The notes under the pieces were generated by a model that was not told where the DNA came from, searched no databases, and worked only from the letters and a program-made list of their open reading frames with translations. Below are positions 34,201-51,087 of a stretch of 64,000 nucleotides of DNA, piece by piece (the first letter of the stretch is position 1; the number at the start of each line of letters is the position of its first letter). The stretch is from the NCBI RefSeq assembly GCF_009389715.1, contig NC_052401.1, forward strand, positions 1,786,843 through 1,850,842. Direction: 5' to 3'. The position numbers were made by a program, and so were the translations under genes. This DNA comes from Phoenix dactylifera. Lineage: Eukaryota > Streptophyta > Magnoliopsida > Arecales > Arecaceae.

Positions 34201-37200
34201 ACCTGACTGGTTTAGCCTACTGCTAGTGCTTCCAACCATTGATGTGTTGATGTCAAAACCAAGATTGATATTTGAGTCATTACATACAAAGTTATCTGGT
34301 GACACTTGATTTGGACCTGCCTTCAAAACTGAAGTTCTTATTTGTCTGATTTGGAGCTGACTCAAGTCAACTTAACAAAGTGCTCATCCCAAACTAGTTG
34401 GGGTCTGCTGCATGAATCTTTTTTTCTCCATTCCACTTGGTTTAGTACTGATGTTGATATGCCAAGTTCTTTCTTGCTACTTCATACTATGTGATTTTCA
34501 GTCTACCTTTGCCCGTCTTTCCTTCTTCATGTTTCGAATCACTCCTTTATATTGATACATCCCTCAGTCTACCATATGATTTGGAGCTAACAATGAAGTT
34601 CAAAATATCAATTATATATTATCTCCGGAAATTACAGGCTTTGCTTTTCATGTATTGGAAAAGAATGTATTATATCAATTTTTTAATGCCCCAAATCTCT
34701 TTTCAGTGTATCTTTGTGATTTTTAGCACTTTCTCTATTCAACTATCTATGGTTTGGAAATAAGAATAAAAAGACATTTTCAACCCATCCACCCAGAATT
34801 TGAAATATTGTGATTTGATTTGCATCTTTTATGAAAAATTCTCATATATCTTCTATGCTAGATTTGATGTTGGAAAGCACCCTCAACTCCCAAAATTTTG
34901 TTGATATGGTTTCTGGGAATAATGTAACTTAGTTGTCTTAGTACCACCACCCTCTTCCATGATTCTATGATATAGTTTATGAATTTAATGTGACATAAAG
35001 TGGTGCAATACTGTAAATTAGTTTTGTTCTTATAAAATTGATACGGTATTTCTTTCAATAACTTCTCATTTTCTTACTTTAGGATCTTATCGAATAAGCT
35101 AGTTAACTAGGTCCTCACCTTTGAATCTTCATCAAAATTCTTTCATATCATCATCCTTTGAGCTTTCTCAACTTATATTGTTTAGAGTGCTGCCCTTATG
35201 TGTTTTCCTAGAGTTATGAATTTCGATAATTTTGCAGACATATTCCATCTTTCCTTGTTAATTTTCACACCCCTACTTTAGCTGACTTCTAGATATGTTA
35301 GCCCAACCAGTGGATAACCATCATAAATGGGTATAGTTAACCTTACTAATCTTTTTTCTCCCTTGGTTTTTAATACATCTTTCCAGGCCTTTTACATTAT
35401 TTATTCTTTTTTTCATTCAATGAAGATCAGCAACTTTTATTACCTTTTGAATCTTGATATGAAGTCCACAATTTTTTCTTAAAAATGCTTTTGTGTAATC
35501 CACATACCAATTTTACTATTTTGTCATTTAAATACATTTATAGCAATATTAGATGCTTCATGTCATTTTCTACTATTTTATGCTTGTCATCTTTGGAGTT
35601 CGTGCTGTGGGCAGCATTTTTTCCTCCCCTAAGTTGCAAAATCTTTTTGGCGTAAATAGGTTCTCATCCCCTTTCATAATTATCTTGTTTATTTTTATAG
35701 CATTATGCAAATGAGCTGTTGATGTGGGCTTGTGGATGCAAGGCATTGCGTATTTTGGTAAAGCCTCTTTTGCTTAACAAAATGAAAAGGAGACTTGGTT
35801 GATCTGGCCCACTTCAACATATCAATCCTTGGGCCTTCACTTTTATGAATGATCACATTGCATAAATTGATAATATAAGCAATATTATGGTAATTTGTTA
35901 ACAATGCGTTATGTCACCATCTCCTCATAATATACCACCATATCTTTAACATTCATTATATTTCCAAGACCTTTCTTTACTTTGATTGAATCCCTTTTTG
36001 TCGAGTTTCATGAACACATAGCTCGCCATGCCCAATTATTTGGGGTTGGCTTCAGGGATCCTTATTGGCCAAATATTCCTATTTAGAACCATCTCGAGTG
36101 TTATTCCAAGCTTCTCCATATCTTTCCTCTTAACCTCCATCCATGTTTTCTTAGATCTTCCTCTCCTCTTACGATCTTCAATACAAATTAAAATACCCCT
36201 CCTTATTGGAGCCTCTTCAGATCTTCATTGAACATGTCAATACCATCTAATCCCCATAAATACATAGATATGATGAAGAAAAGAGGGATTTGCAATTGTA
36301 CAATTTGCATATCACCTTCTAGGAAGATTATAAGAATGTTCAGAACAACACAGTCCTACGCCTTAGTGTAATTTATATGGGAAGCTGAAAATGATGTTTT
36401 CATGAAAGGTAGTTGTTCAATTTGATATTGGAACTTTGAAGAAATTGGTCAGAGGCACTTAAACTTTTGACAATATTATGGGGTTTGTAGTTCTAGTTTA
36501 AAGTTACCACCTAAAAGCACTACAAAATCAAATTTAGATAATATTTTTTTTCAGAAAAGTTCTGAATATTTTGTACATAAAGAGATTGAATAAATGATAG
36601 CTTGAACCTCCTGCAACATGAAAAATTGGGTTTTTTTTGGGGCCAGTGAGAGTGCCAACTCCAGAAAAGAAGATCTGGCTCTTTTATAGGGTCTGCAAGA
36701 TGACTTTGAGAGCTGGTGACCTGAATCTCAATGTGTACAGGTGTGTTGCAAGCTTGTGTTTCAATGCCAATCCAATACTCTGGAAAGTTTATTTGACTTT
36801 TTGATTATTTTATTGTCTGAAAGTTTATACTCCCTAAATACGTGTGACATCCTAATGCTGCAGTGGGTCCTTAGCATTTTGTTTTTTGAGAAAATCTAAG
36901 CATATCTTAAGTTGGTTCAAGCTTGTGTTTTCTTTATTAATGCAGTTCTTTAATCTGTTCTCTGAATAATACATATTTATTATGATGTTGTTGATTATAT
37001 TTCAATGATAATGGTATTCCATATGTAGTTGAAGAGAAAGACTGAACAAGAAGACAATGAAGCTGCTGAATCAAGTGAGTGGACAACCAGCCCTGGATAC
37101 GCTGAGGCTGCTACCAGTTCTCTCCTTACACCAGTATCAGGAAAAGGAGGTAGGAACTATGGCAGGTCCAAGGTTGCAAACTACAATAAATCTGGACCTC

Positions 37201-40200
37201 TGACACCCTTGTCAAATGCTGGTGAGTTATCTTCTCTTTCCAATCTTGTTATTATTATACGTTTGCACCTAACCCTTGAATAAAGATTCACTAATTCCCT
37301 TACGAGTACAATTACATATATATTTTGATGGACTGCATTAGTTATTACACCACTCCTTAACCGAACCTATGAAGCTTTATGATGATAAGTTTTGTTTTAG
37401 GAAGCTTTATATTTAATCAAGTATCATTAATTCATTATAAGTTCTTGCAGCTTCTCCATCCAGCAATCCTCTCACTCCAGTTGGTACTTGCCGTTATGAC
37501 AGCTCTCTAGGTGATTGAAGTGGTTGTTAATCTGAAGCTTTATTTTTTTATATATGAAAAACTTGATAGACAGGGTCTCTATAAATTACAAACTTTCAAG
37601 AGTTCAGCAGTTAAAGCTGAAGAAAAATTGATTTTGGGTTTCACTTGCTTGTGCCACTGACAATTTTGTCCCATTATCTTTTCTAGGACTCTTAACAAAA
37701 AAGTTTATCAATTTACTTAAGCATGCACAGGATGGCATCCTTGATCTGAATAAAGCTGCAGAAACACTGGAGGTGAGCTGATAAACACTCATTTGATTCT
37801 CTCTCCTTTTTATGTAGGCTTAAGGAGATGTTTCTGATATATAGGTCCAAAAGAGAAGGATATATGACATCACAAATGTCCTTGAAGGGATTGGACTGAT
37901 AGAAAAGAAACTTAAGAACAGAATCCGTTGGAAGTAATTAACCTTTTCTATTTTTGCATCTTTACATGTATTTTCCTCTATACCTATCTTATAAATTGAT
38001 AGACATCCAAGAACTCAGAATATGTTAATTTGATAAGAAAATATTTGACAGGGGACTAGATGACTCGAGGCCAGGAGAGCTTGATGATGATGTTTCAAGT
38101 TTACAGGTATCATGCATGGATGGATTTTCATGCTAACAACAAAAACCATGATCTATAGTGTGCACATGTTTATTCCATTGAGCCATTAGTATAATATCAA
38201 TAATATATAACTTAATATGAATTCTTCTTTCTTTCCTTCTGTTCAGGCAGAAGTTCAAAATCTTACCTTGCAGGAGCGCAGCGTAGAAGATCATATAAAG
38301 TCGGTTGCTGGTCAAACTGCCACATTATAATTATAAATAGCTTTTACCATTTCTCTGATGATTTTGCATTGTGTACAGTGAAATGCGAGAAAAACTAAGA
38401 GTGCTTACTGAAGATGAAAATAATCAAAAGTAAATGTCATCCTATATTCAGTTGCACATGGTAAGCACGTTAGTTTTCCATATATCTGACAGTCAATTTT
38501 ATCATTATCTATGTCTTCAGGTGGCTTTACGTGACCGAAGCTGACATCAAAGGCCTGCCCTGCTTTCAGGTTTGTTAACTGGCTTGTAGAAAGTAATCTT
38601 GTGTTCTTTGAACTGTCAGTGACTTGAACATTAGCAGTAGCTGTTAGTTGCTCATAGAAGCCAAAAAGTAATCATTAATGTCTTCTTTCTTTATATGCAG
38701 AATGATACCTTGATAGCAATTAAAGCCCCGTATGGTACTACCCTGGAAGTTCCAGATCCTGATGAGGTGAGATTAGACAAGGACAGGAGAGAAGTTTCAT
38801 TTACATGTCATACTTGAGAGAAGTTTCATTTACACGTCATACTTTCTTATGCATTTGTATAGCTCATATATTTTGCTCCCTCTGCATGCAGGCTGGTGAA
38901 TATCCCCATAGGAGATACAGAATTGTGCTAAGAAGTTCGATGGGTCCCATTGATGTTTACCTTGTTAGGTAATGTTCTCCTTCCAAATTATATTTCAGGA
39001 TGCTTGACCTTGTTTAATCCGACATGCAAAGTTTCTGACCACCCCACTCAAAAATGTAGAAGAATCCTGAAATTCAAAGTTGTTCTTGGTATATATTGTA
39101 TCATAGGTTTCTGAGTTCTTTCTTTCTTTTCCAACGCACATAGTCAATATGAGGAGAAGTTTGAGGAGATGAGTGGTGTTGAGACACCCCAAAGGCTCCC
39201 ACCTGCATCAAATTCGGGTTCAGCTGAGAACTCCACAGTGGAAGTGGTTACAGAAGAGGGCAGGGGGAAGGAAATGGCGCCTAATGTTCCAGACTGTCAG
39301 AGGATGGACTCAGATCCAAATGCATCACATGATTTTGTTGGAGGGATGATGAAGATTGTTCCTTCAGATGTTGATGTAAGTGCATTCCTCTTAGATTTTA
39401 GTGATGGTCTTAGTAATCATGCAGAGAAGGAAAAGAGAGACAGGATCCATTACTATGTCATAACAATGCATAAATAAATTACAATAATAAACCTAAACAA
39501 GTCCATTTTAGGATTGGCTTTTTATGGATCCTATGCCATCAATCATCATCTGCTCTTAGGCCAAAATCCTGAGATCGAAATTTCTTACTACACGTGGTTT
39601 GAGTTAATGGAGACTACTCTGGCCTTGATAGCATGCATCCAGTTATGATCGACTCCATTATTTCAGATATCTTGTCAACTAAAATTCTTAATTAAACAAA
39701 ATGATTGATTATCTAGTTTGTGAATTCTTTTTTTTCGGATTTCCTGATTTTTGATGTTCAGCTTATTAATTACTAATATTGCAATGATGTAAATGATTTT
39801 CATATCTTATACTGGGTCCTCTGAGTATTATGATGGAAATGAAAATTTCATGGATACAGTAGAACAAAAAACTTATTAGCTGCAGCTGCTTTGAGAATGT
39901 TTGACTTGGATAGGACGTTTTCTATAGGAGGAAGTGACTTTGGTCCATTATCTTCTTGATCCTTAAAAGTGTTCAAAGGAAAAACAGAAAAAGCACCCCA
40001 AGGAACTGTTCTGTTTGATATTGCTTTTAGAGGCTGATTATCATCACTAATCAATATCTCCTTTTTGTGTCATCATCTTCAATGATGTGGTTGGAATGAT
40101 ATGGTACCTCAAGATATTTTTAAAAGACTATACTGAATGTGTCGATTCTGAGAACTCTATTTCATTCTGCAGACTGATGCTGACTATTGGCTTCTATCAG

Positions 40201-40459
40201 ATGCTGGAGTTAGTATTACAGATATGTGGAAGACAGCTCGTATCCTTTGCTGCTTGTCATATGTTCCTCTTTTCTTTGTTTATCCCAGTTCCAACATCTT
40301 AGCTCCTTAACTCCAACCACAGCTGAAGTCCAATGGGATGCAATGGGCAGATTCAATCCAGAGGATTTCATTGCAAGCAACGCTAGCACTCCTCGGCCAG
40401 AAACTCCACCATCTGGTGTTATCGATGTCCCTTCCGGTACAAATTCCACTCAGCGATGA
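31215..40459 (+). CDS. E2F: E2F transcription factor (canonical E2FA/E2FB class), 471 aa, 14 exons
   Basis: Exons: 31215-31415, 37029-37221, 37451-37510, 37687-37772, 37845-37933, 38052-38106, 38247-38299, 38379-38429, 38521-38569, 38701-38766, 38892-38968, 39144-39375, 40173-40239, 40323-40459. All are GT-AG and in phase, 1416 bases in total. Residues about 152-210 form the winged-helix DNA-binding domain with the [19 protein letters not shown] signature. Residues 211-280 form the leucine-rich dimerisation region for the DP partner. About 280-335 is the marked box. Near 405-425 is [18 protein letters not shown], the retinoblastoma-related (RBR) binding motif. The domain set is that of activator-type E2F, not the DP or atypical DEL proteins. 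It acts in the nucleus with DP at G1/S promoters under RBR control (family knowledge). The first intron is 5.6 kb. All key motifs intact. Confidence 0.95.
34380..34640. mobile_element. Non-LTR retrotransposon (RTE-like) remnant in E2F intron 1
   Basis: CATCCCAAACTAGTTGGGGT, followed by a CATGAATC-type stretch and CCATTCCACTTGG, is a motif I know from 3' regions of common plant RTE-type LINEs. Short, diverged fragment with no coding capacity. Orientation and limits uncertain. Confidence 0.4.
36010..36250. mobile_element. Second RTE-like LINE remnant in E2F intron 1
   Basis: GCCCAATTATTTGGGGTTGG, then a stretch with CATCCATGTTTTCTTAGATC and TTCCTCTCCTCTTACG, is the same class of plant LINE tail as at 34380 and is better preserved. 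A 67-codon open frame here is a remnant, not a gene. Confidence 0.45.
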
Positions 40460-41865
40460 ATATGAGATTGAGGAAGGATTCAGGAACTCAGGTCGGTACC
40501 TTTCTCCTCTGATGCAATCATGTTCATCAAGGTCTATGTCACTGGACTGACCTTCGAGATGGGAATAATCAATATTCTGGGTGGGAACCTGTTGTTTAAC
40601 GGAAGATGCTTTTGCAAGAGAAAGCTGTCAGTGGCCTTAAAAAGAACAGCTACGGTCCATATGTACAGTTGAGTAACATGTCTTGTTACATAGTGCTGGC
40701 ATGAATCATAATCTTCCCTTTTCTAAAGCCTTTTTGCATGCCCCGACACTTCAACCAGTCTCGTAGCAAAAGGTATACATGAGGCAGCCATCAGAACTAT
40801 GTTTAACTTCTCTCATTCATGCTGTTTATCACATTGTATACATATACAAGATGCAATGGCACTTTTTATGGTACATTAATCTTCTCAAGGGTAAGCATGA
40901 TGAATGACTGATTGACCATATCACTCAAACTGCTGAAGATGGTTGCATATAATGATACTTTCAGAGATTCATGCTTTCTGGACACCTCGACTGTTTGCAG
41001 AAGGGCTATCATATTTTCTTTTTTAATTGCTATCAGGGTCCTGTCTGATTTCTGATTTCATTTGATCTGCTGTATGACTCTACAGAAATGCAAATCACTG
41101 CAATTTTTGGGGCTTGCTTTGATGAACTTAAAGTCACCATTAACGAAGCTAATGTTTCATTCTAGTAGGCATGAGGCTACAGCTAAATCTACAGGTACCC
41201 GTCCATCGAAACACGAGCGACGAATGAGTACAAGGAAAAACAAGAACTACTTCGTTGCGTTCAGGAGTCACTTGTCCGTCTTGGCTCTCGTGTTTCCGAT
41301 CCAACCGGCTACGATTATGGTGCGCGCAACGGTCGGAGGTAACCTAATCGGTGACGCCGCCCTGTGCGCTACGCAAGCCAATGCGCATGTTCCCACCGTC
41401 CCGCCGCTCCCACCCGTTGGACCTTTAAACTTTGAGAAGAAATTGAGTGCCTTTCTCGTGTTCTGTCTGGAAGTTTAATACCAACGATTCTAGCACGAGG
41501 AGGTGGTAAAGGGAGAGAAATGAGAGGGAGATGGAGCTGGCCAAATAAGCCCTCCATACTTGGTCAGTAGTTCCTTTGCCTTATCCACTTTAGATTTCTC
41601 CAAGTTGGCACGCTCAGCTGATTGCTTTCAATGTTTGAAAAAGTTAAAGTTGGCCGCCTCCTGTTTGGTTTCTTAGAGCGCGTGGATCCTGAGCCCACTG
41701 TGACCGCGTCGAACGGTGGAGGGGGACTTGAGATGGCGGTAACGGTAGAGAAGGCCGTGGCTTTTCGTGGGAAGGAGCGTGGATGATAGCTGGAGCTCTG
41801 CGGCCTTGGCTCCACCACTAGCTGGAACCCCACAGGGACTCCTTAGAAATGAGCACGGAGAAAGA
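40460..41865. other. E2F 3' region, then a GC-rich stretch without an identifiable gene
   Basis: Up to about 41100 this is probably E2F 3' untranslated region and flank. From 41190 to 41860 the sequence is GC- and CpG-rich and open in several frames (138 codons from 41062 plus, 89 codons from 41833 minus), but I recognise no domain. It directly precedes a LINE 3' end and may be part of that insertion or of a decayed gene. Confidence 0.4.
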
Positions 41866-41869
41866 GATA

Positions 41870-42032
41870 GGTTAGGTGGCTGCGTATGTAGCTAGTCATT
41901 CCGGAGGCACTTTGTGGACTGTAGATGGGGAGCTGCCTTTGGCACTCCGAGGTATCCTATTTTTTGACTTTATTGGGTGTATCCGTACCCGTCGGGTATG
42001 ATCCATCCGCATTAGCAAAAAAAAAAAAAAAG
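41870..42032 (+). mobile_element. LINE (L1-type) 3' end with poly-A tail
   Basis: The plus strand reads YVASHSGGTLW, then LALRGILFFDFIGCIRT followed by a stop, and ends in a poly-A run at about 42017-42031. This is the C-terminal end of the RNase H domain of plant L1-type elements. The 5' limit is uncertain and could reach into the GC-rich stretch before it. Confidence 0.6.
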
Positions 42033-42622
42033 AGATAGGTTAGGGCTTCTATTGGCCCATATTGATCATCATGGGCCTCCAATTACTTCAACTGTGGTTT
42101 TTATTGGCTCGTTTTGCGTTCCGATGGATGTGAACTGTTGAACCTGTGTTGATTCAGACATGTGGAATCTGATCATCTGGACTTTCAGAGCATGATTTAG
42201 TTGATATACGGCTAGGAATTTGTGCTGATAATTGTTGGGCAGGAATTAAGGCCGGCCCAGCTTTGGGCTGCTCGGGCCATGATGAATGATGTGGCTTTAC
42301 GATATTGGAGGGTGGGAGAAGAGACCAGTAGCACATTGGAGTCAAAGCACGCCCGCTAGAAAGGCAGAGGGATTTGATATATTTGGAATAAAGCCCTCCT
42401 CCCTCTATAGTGGGGACCAGCATAATATGTTGCGCAACCTGACTTATTTGGACCGAGTCAATTTATGGGTCTCAACGATGTTTGATGCAACATACAAGAC
42501 CAACTCAATTATACTTAGCCATAAGCCTGATCACAAGTGGCTAGAATCATCAAACATTCTCTAATGAAATTGACATCTGCACTAGACGAGCTAAGATATC
42601 TCAAGTAAAAAGGAAAAACCAA

Positions 42623-43800
42623 TCAAGTCTGCGTTTGATATACAACAAGAACCCAAATTATCTGATTTTTTTTGCCACATAAGAGAATATATCTAAGAAA
42701 ATAAGAAAACAAAATGTCCCGAAACACACTAAGTACACGGAATGATCGGCCACATAAGAGGCCATCTAGTAAATATGCTTTGCCCCAAAGGAGATACAAC
42801 CTCTCGCCAAGTACCAGATATCCTAAATTAAAGGATGCGACCATGCCCCCCTAGCTCGACGCTTAATCTAGCCAATCACTGTTGCTGAGTCACCCTCCAT
42901 CATGATGGCGTTAGCCCTCAAGGTGTGTTGCACATGGCTGAGGCCGGCCCAGACGACGCTCAGTTCCACTCCACGTACCGAGCAGGTGAAAATCTGGCAC
43001 CCACCAATAGCAATCAGTCGGGATTCTGAGTCTCTGATGACTAAGCATGTTCCTCCCCTTCTACCACCATCCAACACACATTCGTCGAACTTCACCTCGA
43101 GAAAACTCAGGGATAGGGACTTCCATGTGTTAAAAATTGTCTAATATGCTATAGAAGCAAAGGTAGAGTCCCAAGTGCCCTAAGCTATCAAGAGCTCTCC
43201 CAAAGGACAGAGATGGGTCATCTCCGATGCCTGTACTCGAGCTCTCTCCAGTACTCTCCTTGGTGGCTGGCATCTCTTCTAAAAAATTCAGAAATTTCTG
43301 GCCATTCAAATATGGTATGCAACATCAGTCTCCAAAATGCTCCCCGACTTGAGATATGGTCTATCTAGCTGACTCCTCAAATACTGGAGGAAGGAGTCCT
43401 CAGGGGTTGCCGAATGGAGCACCTCTACAAGGATGTCTATCAACCCCCACACTTGCTCTGCTCTTTCATACTAGAAAAGGACATGATCAACAAACTCCTC
43501 CACATCGCAACAAAGATAGGTCGAGGGATGCTCAACCCATGTCTACTCAGGATGGCTTCGATCGGCACCCCAAGCTACCTTCTAAAGAAACAAAGCAACC
43601 TTAGGTGAATTCTTAGCCTTCAGACCGAGGCATAGTCATGACTTTAAGTCAACTCTCCTCCGAAGAAGCCATAGAGATCCTAGCTCTAATTCTCGAGCAG
43701 CAAGTGGATCTCTAAATCCGCATAACCTGCAGCTCGGTTTAGATTACACCATCTCTGCCAAGTGCTCCTCAAGCGGCTGGCCTGGCAAGTGTACTCAATC
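42623..43800 (-). mobile_element. LINE remnant: zinc-binding RT region and RNase H, disrupted
   Basis: Minus strand. Near 43520-43430 it reads VEEFVDHVLF, a stop, then YERAEQVWG, the zinc-binding reverse-transcriptase C-terminal motif of plant L1-type LINEs with an in-frame stop. From 43095 to 42868 it reads VIRDSESRLIAIGG and ANAIMMEGDSATVIG, the RNase H fold. From 42844 to 42640 RDILFSYFL continues toward the end of the element. Frames shift between these parts, so the element is dead. It is opposite in strand to the LINE end at 41870-42032. Confidence 0.75.
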
Positions 43801-44830
43801 CCTTGTGGCCCGAGTTTGCTAGGCTCAACCATGGTAATCTTTTTTCGCTGAATTGTTTGTCTCCACTTATATCCACGGTCCCAACATGCTCAGAATCACT
43901 TGATCCTTTGGATCAGTTATCTATCCAACTATTTGGACCCAAGTTCTGGTGCCTTGGGTTTAGAAAACTTGCAAGATTCTTCGTCCTTAGTGGGAGTCTT
44001 CCTCGACATCCCACCCACTGCTCTTGATAGCAACTCGCCCTTTGGGTTCTCGCCCTTCTCACCTCATCGTCCACGGTCAAGCCTGCCAGCTACTCCCAAT
44101 CATATGTAAGCTGGAAACCCCATCCATCCACCAGTCAATATATACTCCATTTTATACCCCGGTTTCCAGGTAGACACGGAGTTTCAGTGCCCAAATAAAA
44201 GTAGATTCCATTCAAATCTGAATATGACGAGTGCGACGCACATCAAATTAATGGTTGGTGAGGATTATTCACCGCGTGGTGCATGGGGTGGCAGTAAGAC
44301 ATTTGATTAAGGCCACAGAAAAACATGCAGTTGTGGCAACTCATTACTTAAACATCGTTAGTTCAAAAAAAAAAAAAAAAAACTCAATCTCTCAACCATT
44401 TTTGTTTAAAAGACAGTAATAATATGGATATTCCAGATCTTTACTCATCTTTTTATTTTGATAAATCGATTTGTGTACATGCGCACACAACTTTATAGGT
44501 TATTCCATTCTAATAATGCAGGATTTACAGGCAATTCCAAATTTACTCAGCTGGATATAAACTGAATCCATCAGATGTACTCTACTTTGGTTTTCAAGAT
44601 CGAATGGTTGCTGTCTTTGATTCAACTAGAGTGATATCCCAACAATTATTATGTCGGTCACACATAAATTAATTATCGGAATCATTTTTCAAGATTCAAT
44701 TACATTACCAATGCCAGATTTATATGCTACGCATATCTTAAAATATTTCAGTTTCATCTACCATCTTACAAAGTTAAAATCTCATGCCCACGTTACAGAC
44801 ATCCAGCCCTAAGTTTCTATCATAAAAAGA
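43801..44830. other. Spacer, no gene recognised
   Basis: A 69-74 codon pair of overlapping frames at 43803-44109 has no recognisable domain. A poly-A run lies at about 44366-44382. Otherwise AT-rich and featureless up to the AT microsatellite. Confidence 0.4.
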
Positions 44831-44953
<123 letters not shown>

Positions 44954-45065
44954 TGATAAAGGGTGTATTGGACTTTTTACTCCTTTTTGGCTCCCAACAA
45001 GGATATAAAAGTTGCGAGAGAGGATTACTTGGTGCATACTGAGACTAATTATTTTTTGAATTTTT

Positions 45066-45508
45066 TGCATGGATACCTTTCTAAATATCGAATTTTGCAT
45101 TAATATCCTTGCAAAATTGATATTTGGATGTATACCCTCGTCAAATATTGTTATTGTACAAATGCCCATAATATAACAGTTGTTCTAACGGTGTTAAGAA
45201 AAATTATATTTTATATTAATTAAAAATAAAATAAACTTTTAAAATTACGCTATTGTCCCTGTCTTCTTCCTCTATCAGGATTACAATCTATTTGCATGTC
45301 TACTCATTAAAGATATTTTATTTATTTTAATTTGAAACCGTTAATTTTTTAACATCGTTAGATAGCATGGGTACATATGCAAAAACAAAAATAAAAAAAA
45401 GGGTAGAACGACAAAATAAGTGTTTTACGAGGGTATACATGCAAATATCAATTTTGGAAGGGTATTCATGCAAAATCCAATATTTAGGAGGTATCCTGTA
45501 ATAAAAAA
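45066..45508. mobile_element. Fold-back MITE with arms of about 90-150 bases, copy 2
   Basis: The left arm (from about 45066) reads TGCATGGATACCTTTCTAAAT, TTTTGCATTAATATCC, AAAATTGATATTTGGATG and TATACCCTCGT. The right arm, 45415-45508 read in reverse complement, gives GGATACCTCCTAAATATTGG, TTTTGCATGAATACCC, AAAATTGATATTTGCATG and TATACCCTCGT. Weaker pairing continues inward through the AACGGTGTTAA and AACATCGTTA segments. No coding capacity. A related copy lies at 28650-28950. Confidence 0.75.
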
Positions 45509-45926
45509 TCTTATTTTTGATCTTTTTAGTTGTATTTGTATTCAACATGTTTTAAATGTATTCGTACAAAACATCTGCTTCAAAAAAAAATAAAAAAAAA
45601 AATCCTTCGCACCTTAATTTCCAGGTCCAAAAACTCTATCCGATATTACTTCTCTGGATAGCTCCAAAGTCTATCCGATGTTGCACCCCCGAATCATCAT
45701 CTACCATTACTGAATCCATCGGATGGTCATGATTGGCCGCGACATTTCAGTTACAATATTCCCCAAATCTTAATTCAATTATTTGCCTAATCTAGCTTAA
45801 AAGTCTCTACCGTTTCTCAAATCTATCTCGAATCTCTTTCCTCAGTATTAATACTTCCCTCTTGGCTCCCTCCATCTTCTCCTTTCTTTCCCCTCCCCAA
45901 CTTTCTCTCTTTTTACCACGCTTCTC
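45509..45926 (+). promoter_or_regulatory. Upstream region of the 148-aa protein gene
   Basis: AT-rich sequence changing to a pyrimidine-rich leader (CTCTTTTTACC, TTTCTTTCCCCTCCCC) from about 45850. AGTATTAATACTTCC near 45843 is a weak TATA candidate. Confidence 0.35.
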
Positions 45927-46373
45927 ATGCCCCCATCGCCGGCGGGCGGCGACTACGAGCTCCGCCACTGGAGGGTGGTGGCGAAGCCCTCGCTCCGGCG
46001 GCGGGCCATCGCGATCCCGCCGCCGCTCGACCTCAACGGCGGTGGCGACCTTGAGCTGCATCACTGGAGGAGAGTGGACACCGGCTACACCAGCCTCCGC
46101 GACATCCTCGCCTCGTCCCCCTCCGCCTCCTGCGGCCTCCTCTCCCCCTCCCCCTCCTCCGCCGGCCCCGGCGAGATCCAGATCAGGAACCGGCTGGTGA
46201 AGCAGGCCGCCTACGCCTACCTCCAGCCCACTCCCTCCTCCTGGGAGTCCACCCCCCGCCGCCGCCGCGGCCCCCTCCGGCGGCTTCTTTCCGTCCTCTC
46301 CTGCGGCCTCGCCGGCTCCTGCTTCCACTTTGTCGACCTCTTCCTCCAATCCATCCGGCGATCTCGTCGTTGA
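45927..46373 (+). CDS. Plant-specific uncharacterised protein, 148 aa, single exon
   Basis: ATG at 45927, TGA at 46371-46373. The frame is very GC-rich, with strong third-position GC bias as in monocot genes. The N-terminus carries YELRHWRVV and a second, similar LELHHWRRVDTGYTSLRDIL; the centre has the conserved-looking IRNRLVKQAAYAYLQP; the C-terminus has a Cys-containing hydrophobic stretch (LLSVLSCGLAGSCFHFVDLF) and an Arg-rich end. I recall intronless plant proteins with the same HWR, LVKQAAxAYLQP and Cys-rich order, all without assigned function. No signal peptide. The upstream in-frame ATG at 45862 belongs to a different frame. Function unknown. Confidence 0.8.
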   Translation: MPPSPAGGDYELRHWRVVAKPSLRRRAIAIPPPLDLNGGGDLELHHWRRVDTGYTSLRDILASSPSASCGLLSPSPSSAGPGEIQIRNRLVKQAAYAYLQPTPSSWESTPRRRRGPLRRLLSVLSCGLAGSCFHFVDLFLQSIRRSRR

Positions 46374-46620
46374 CGTTGACCTTGACGGCGTCTCCCTAAC
46401 GGCGGCACGAGTTCCACATTTCTTTCTCTTTCTTTTTTTCTTTTTCCCCTTATCCTTTTAATTAACTTTTTGTACATAGCACGGATAGGAACAAAGAAAC
46501 AATGCTGACTGATTGGGATTTGATTTTTTTTATAAAATAAAAAAAAATTCCAAAAAAAAAGAGTGCTAATCCCACCCACCACTATTCTATTTCCACCTCA
46601 ATATATTTTCTATGTATATT

Positions 46621-51087
<4,467 letters not shown>

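Noticed and set aside
36028-36231. 67-codon hydrophobic frame in E2F intron 1
   Set aside because: It lies in a LINE tail remnant recognised by its GCCCAATTATTTGGGGTTGG motif.
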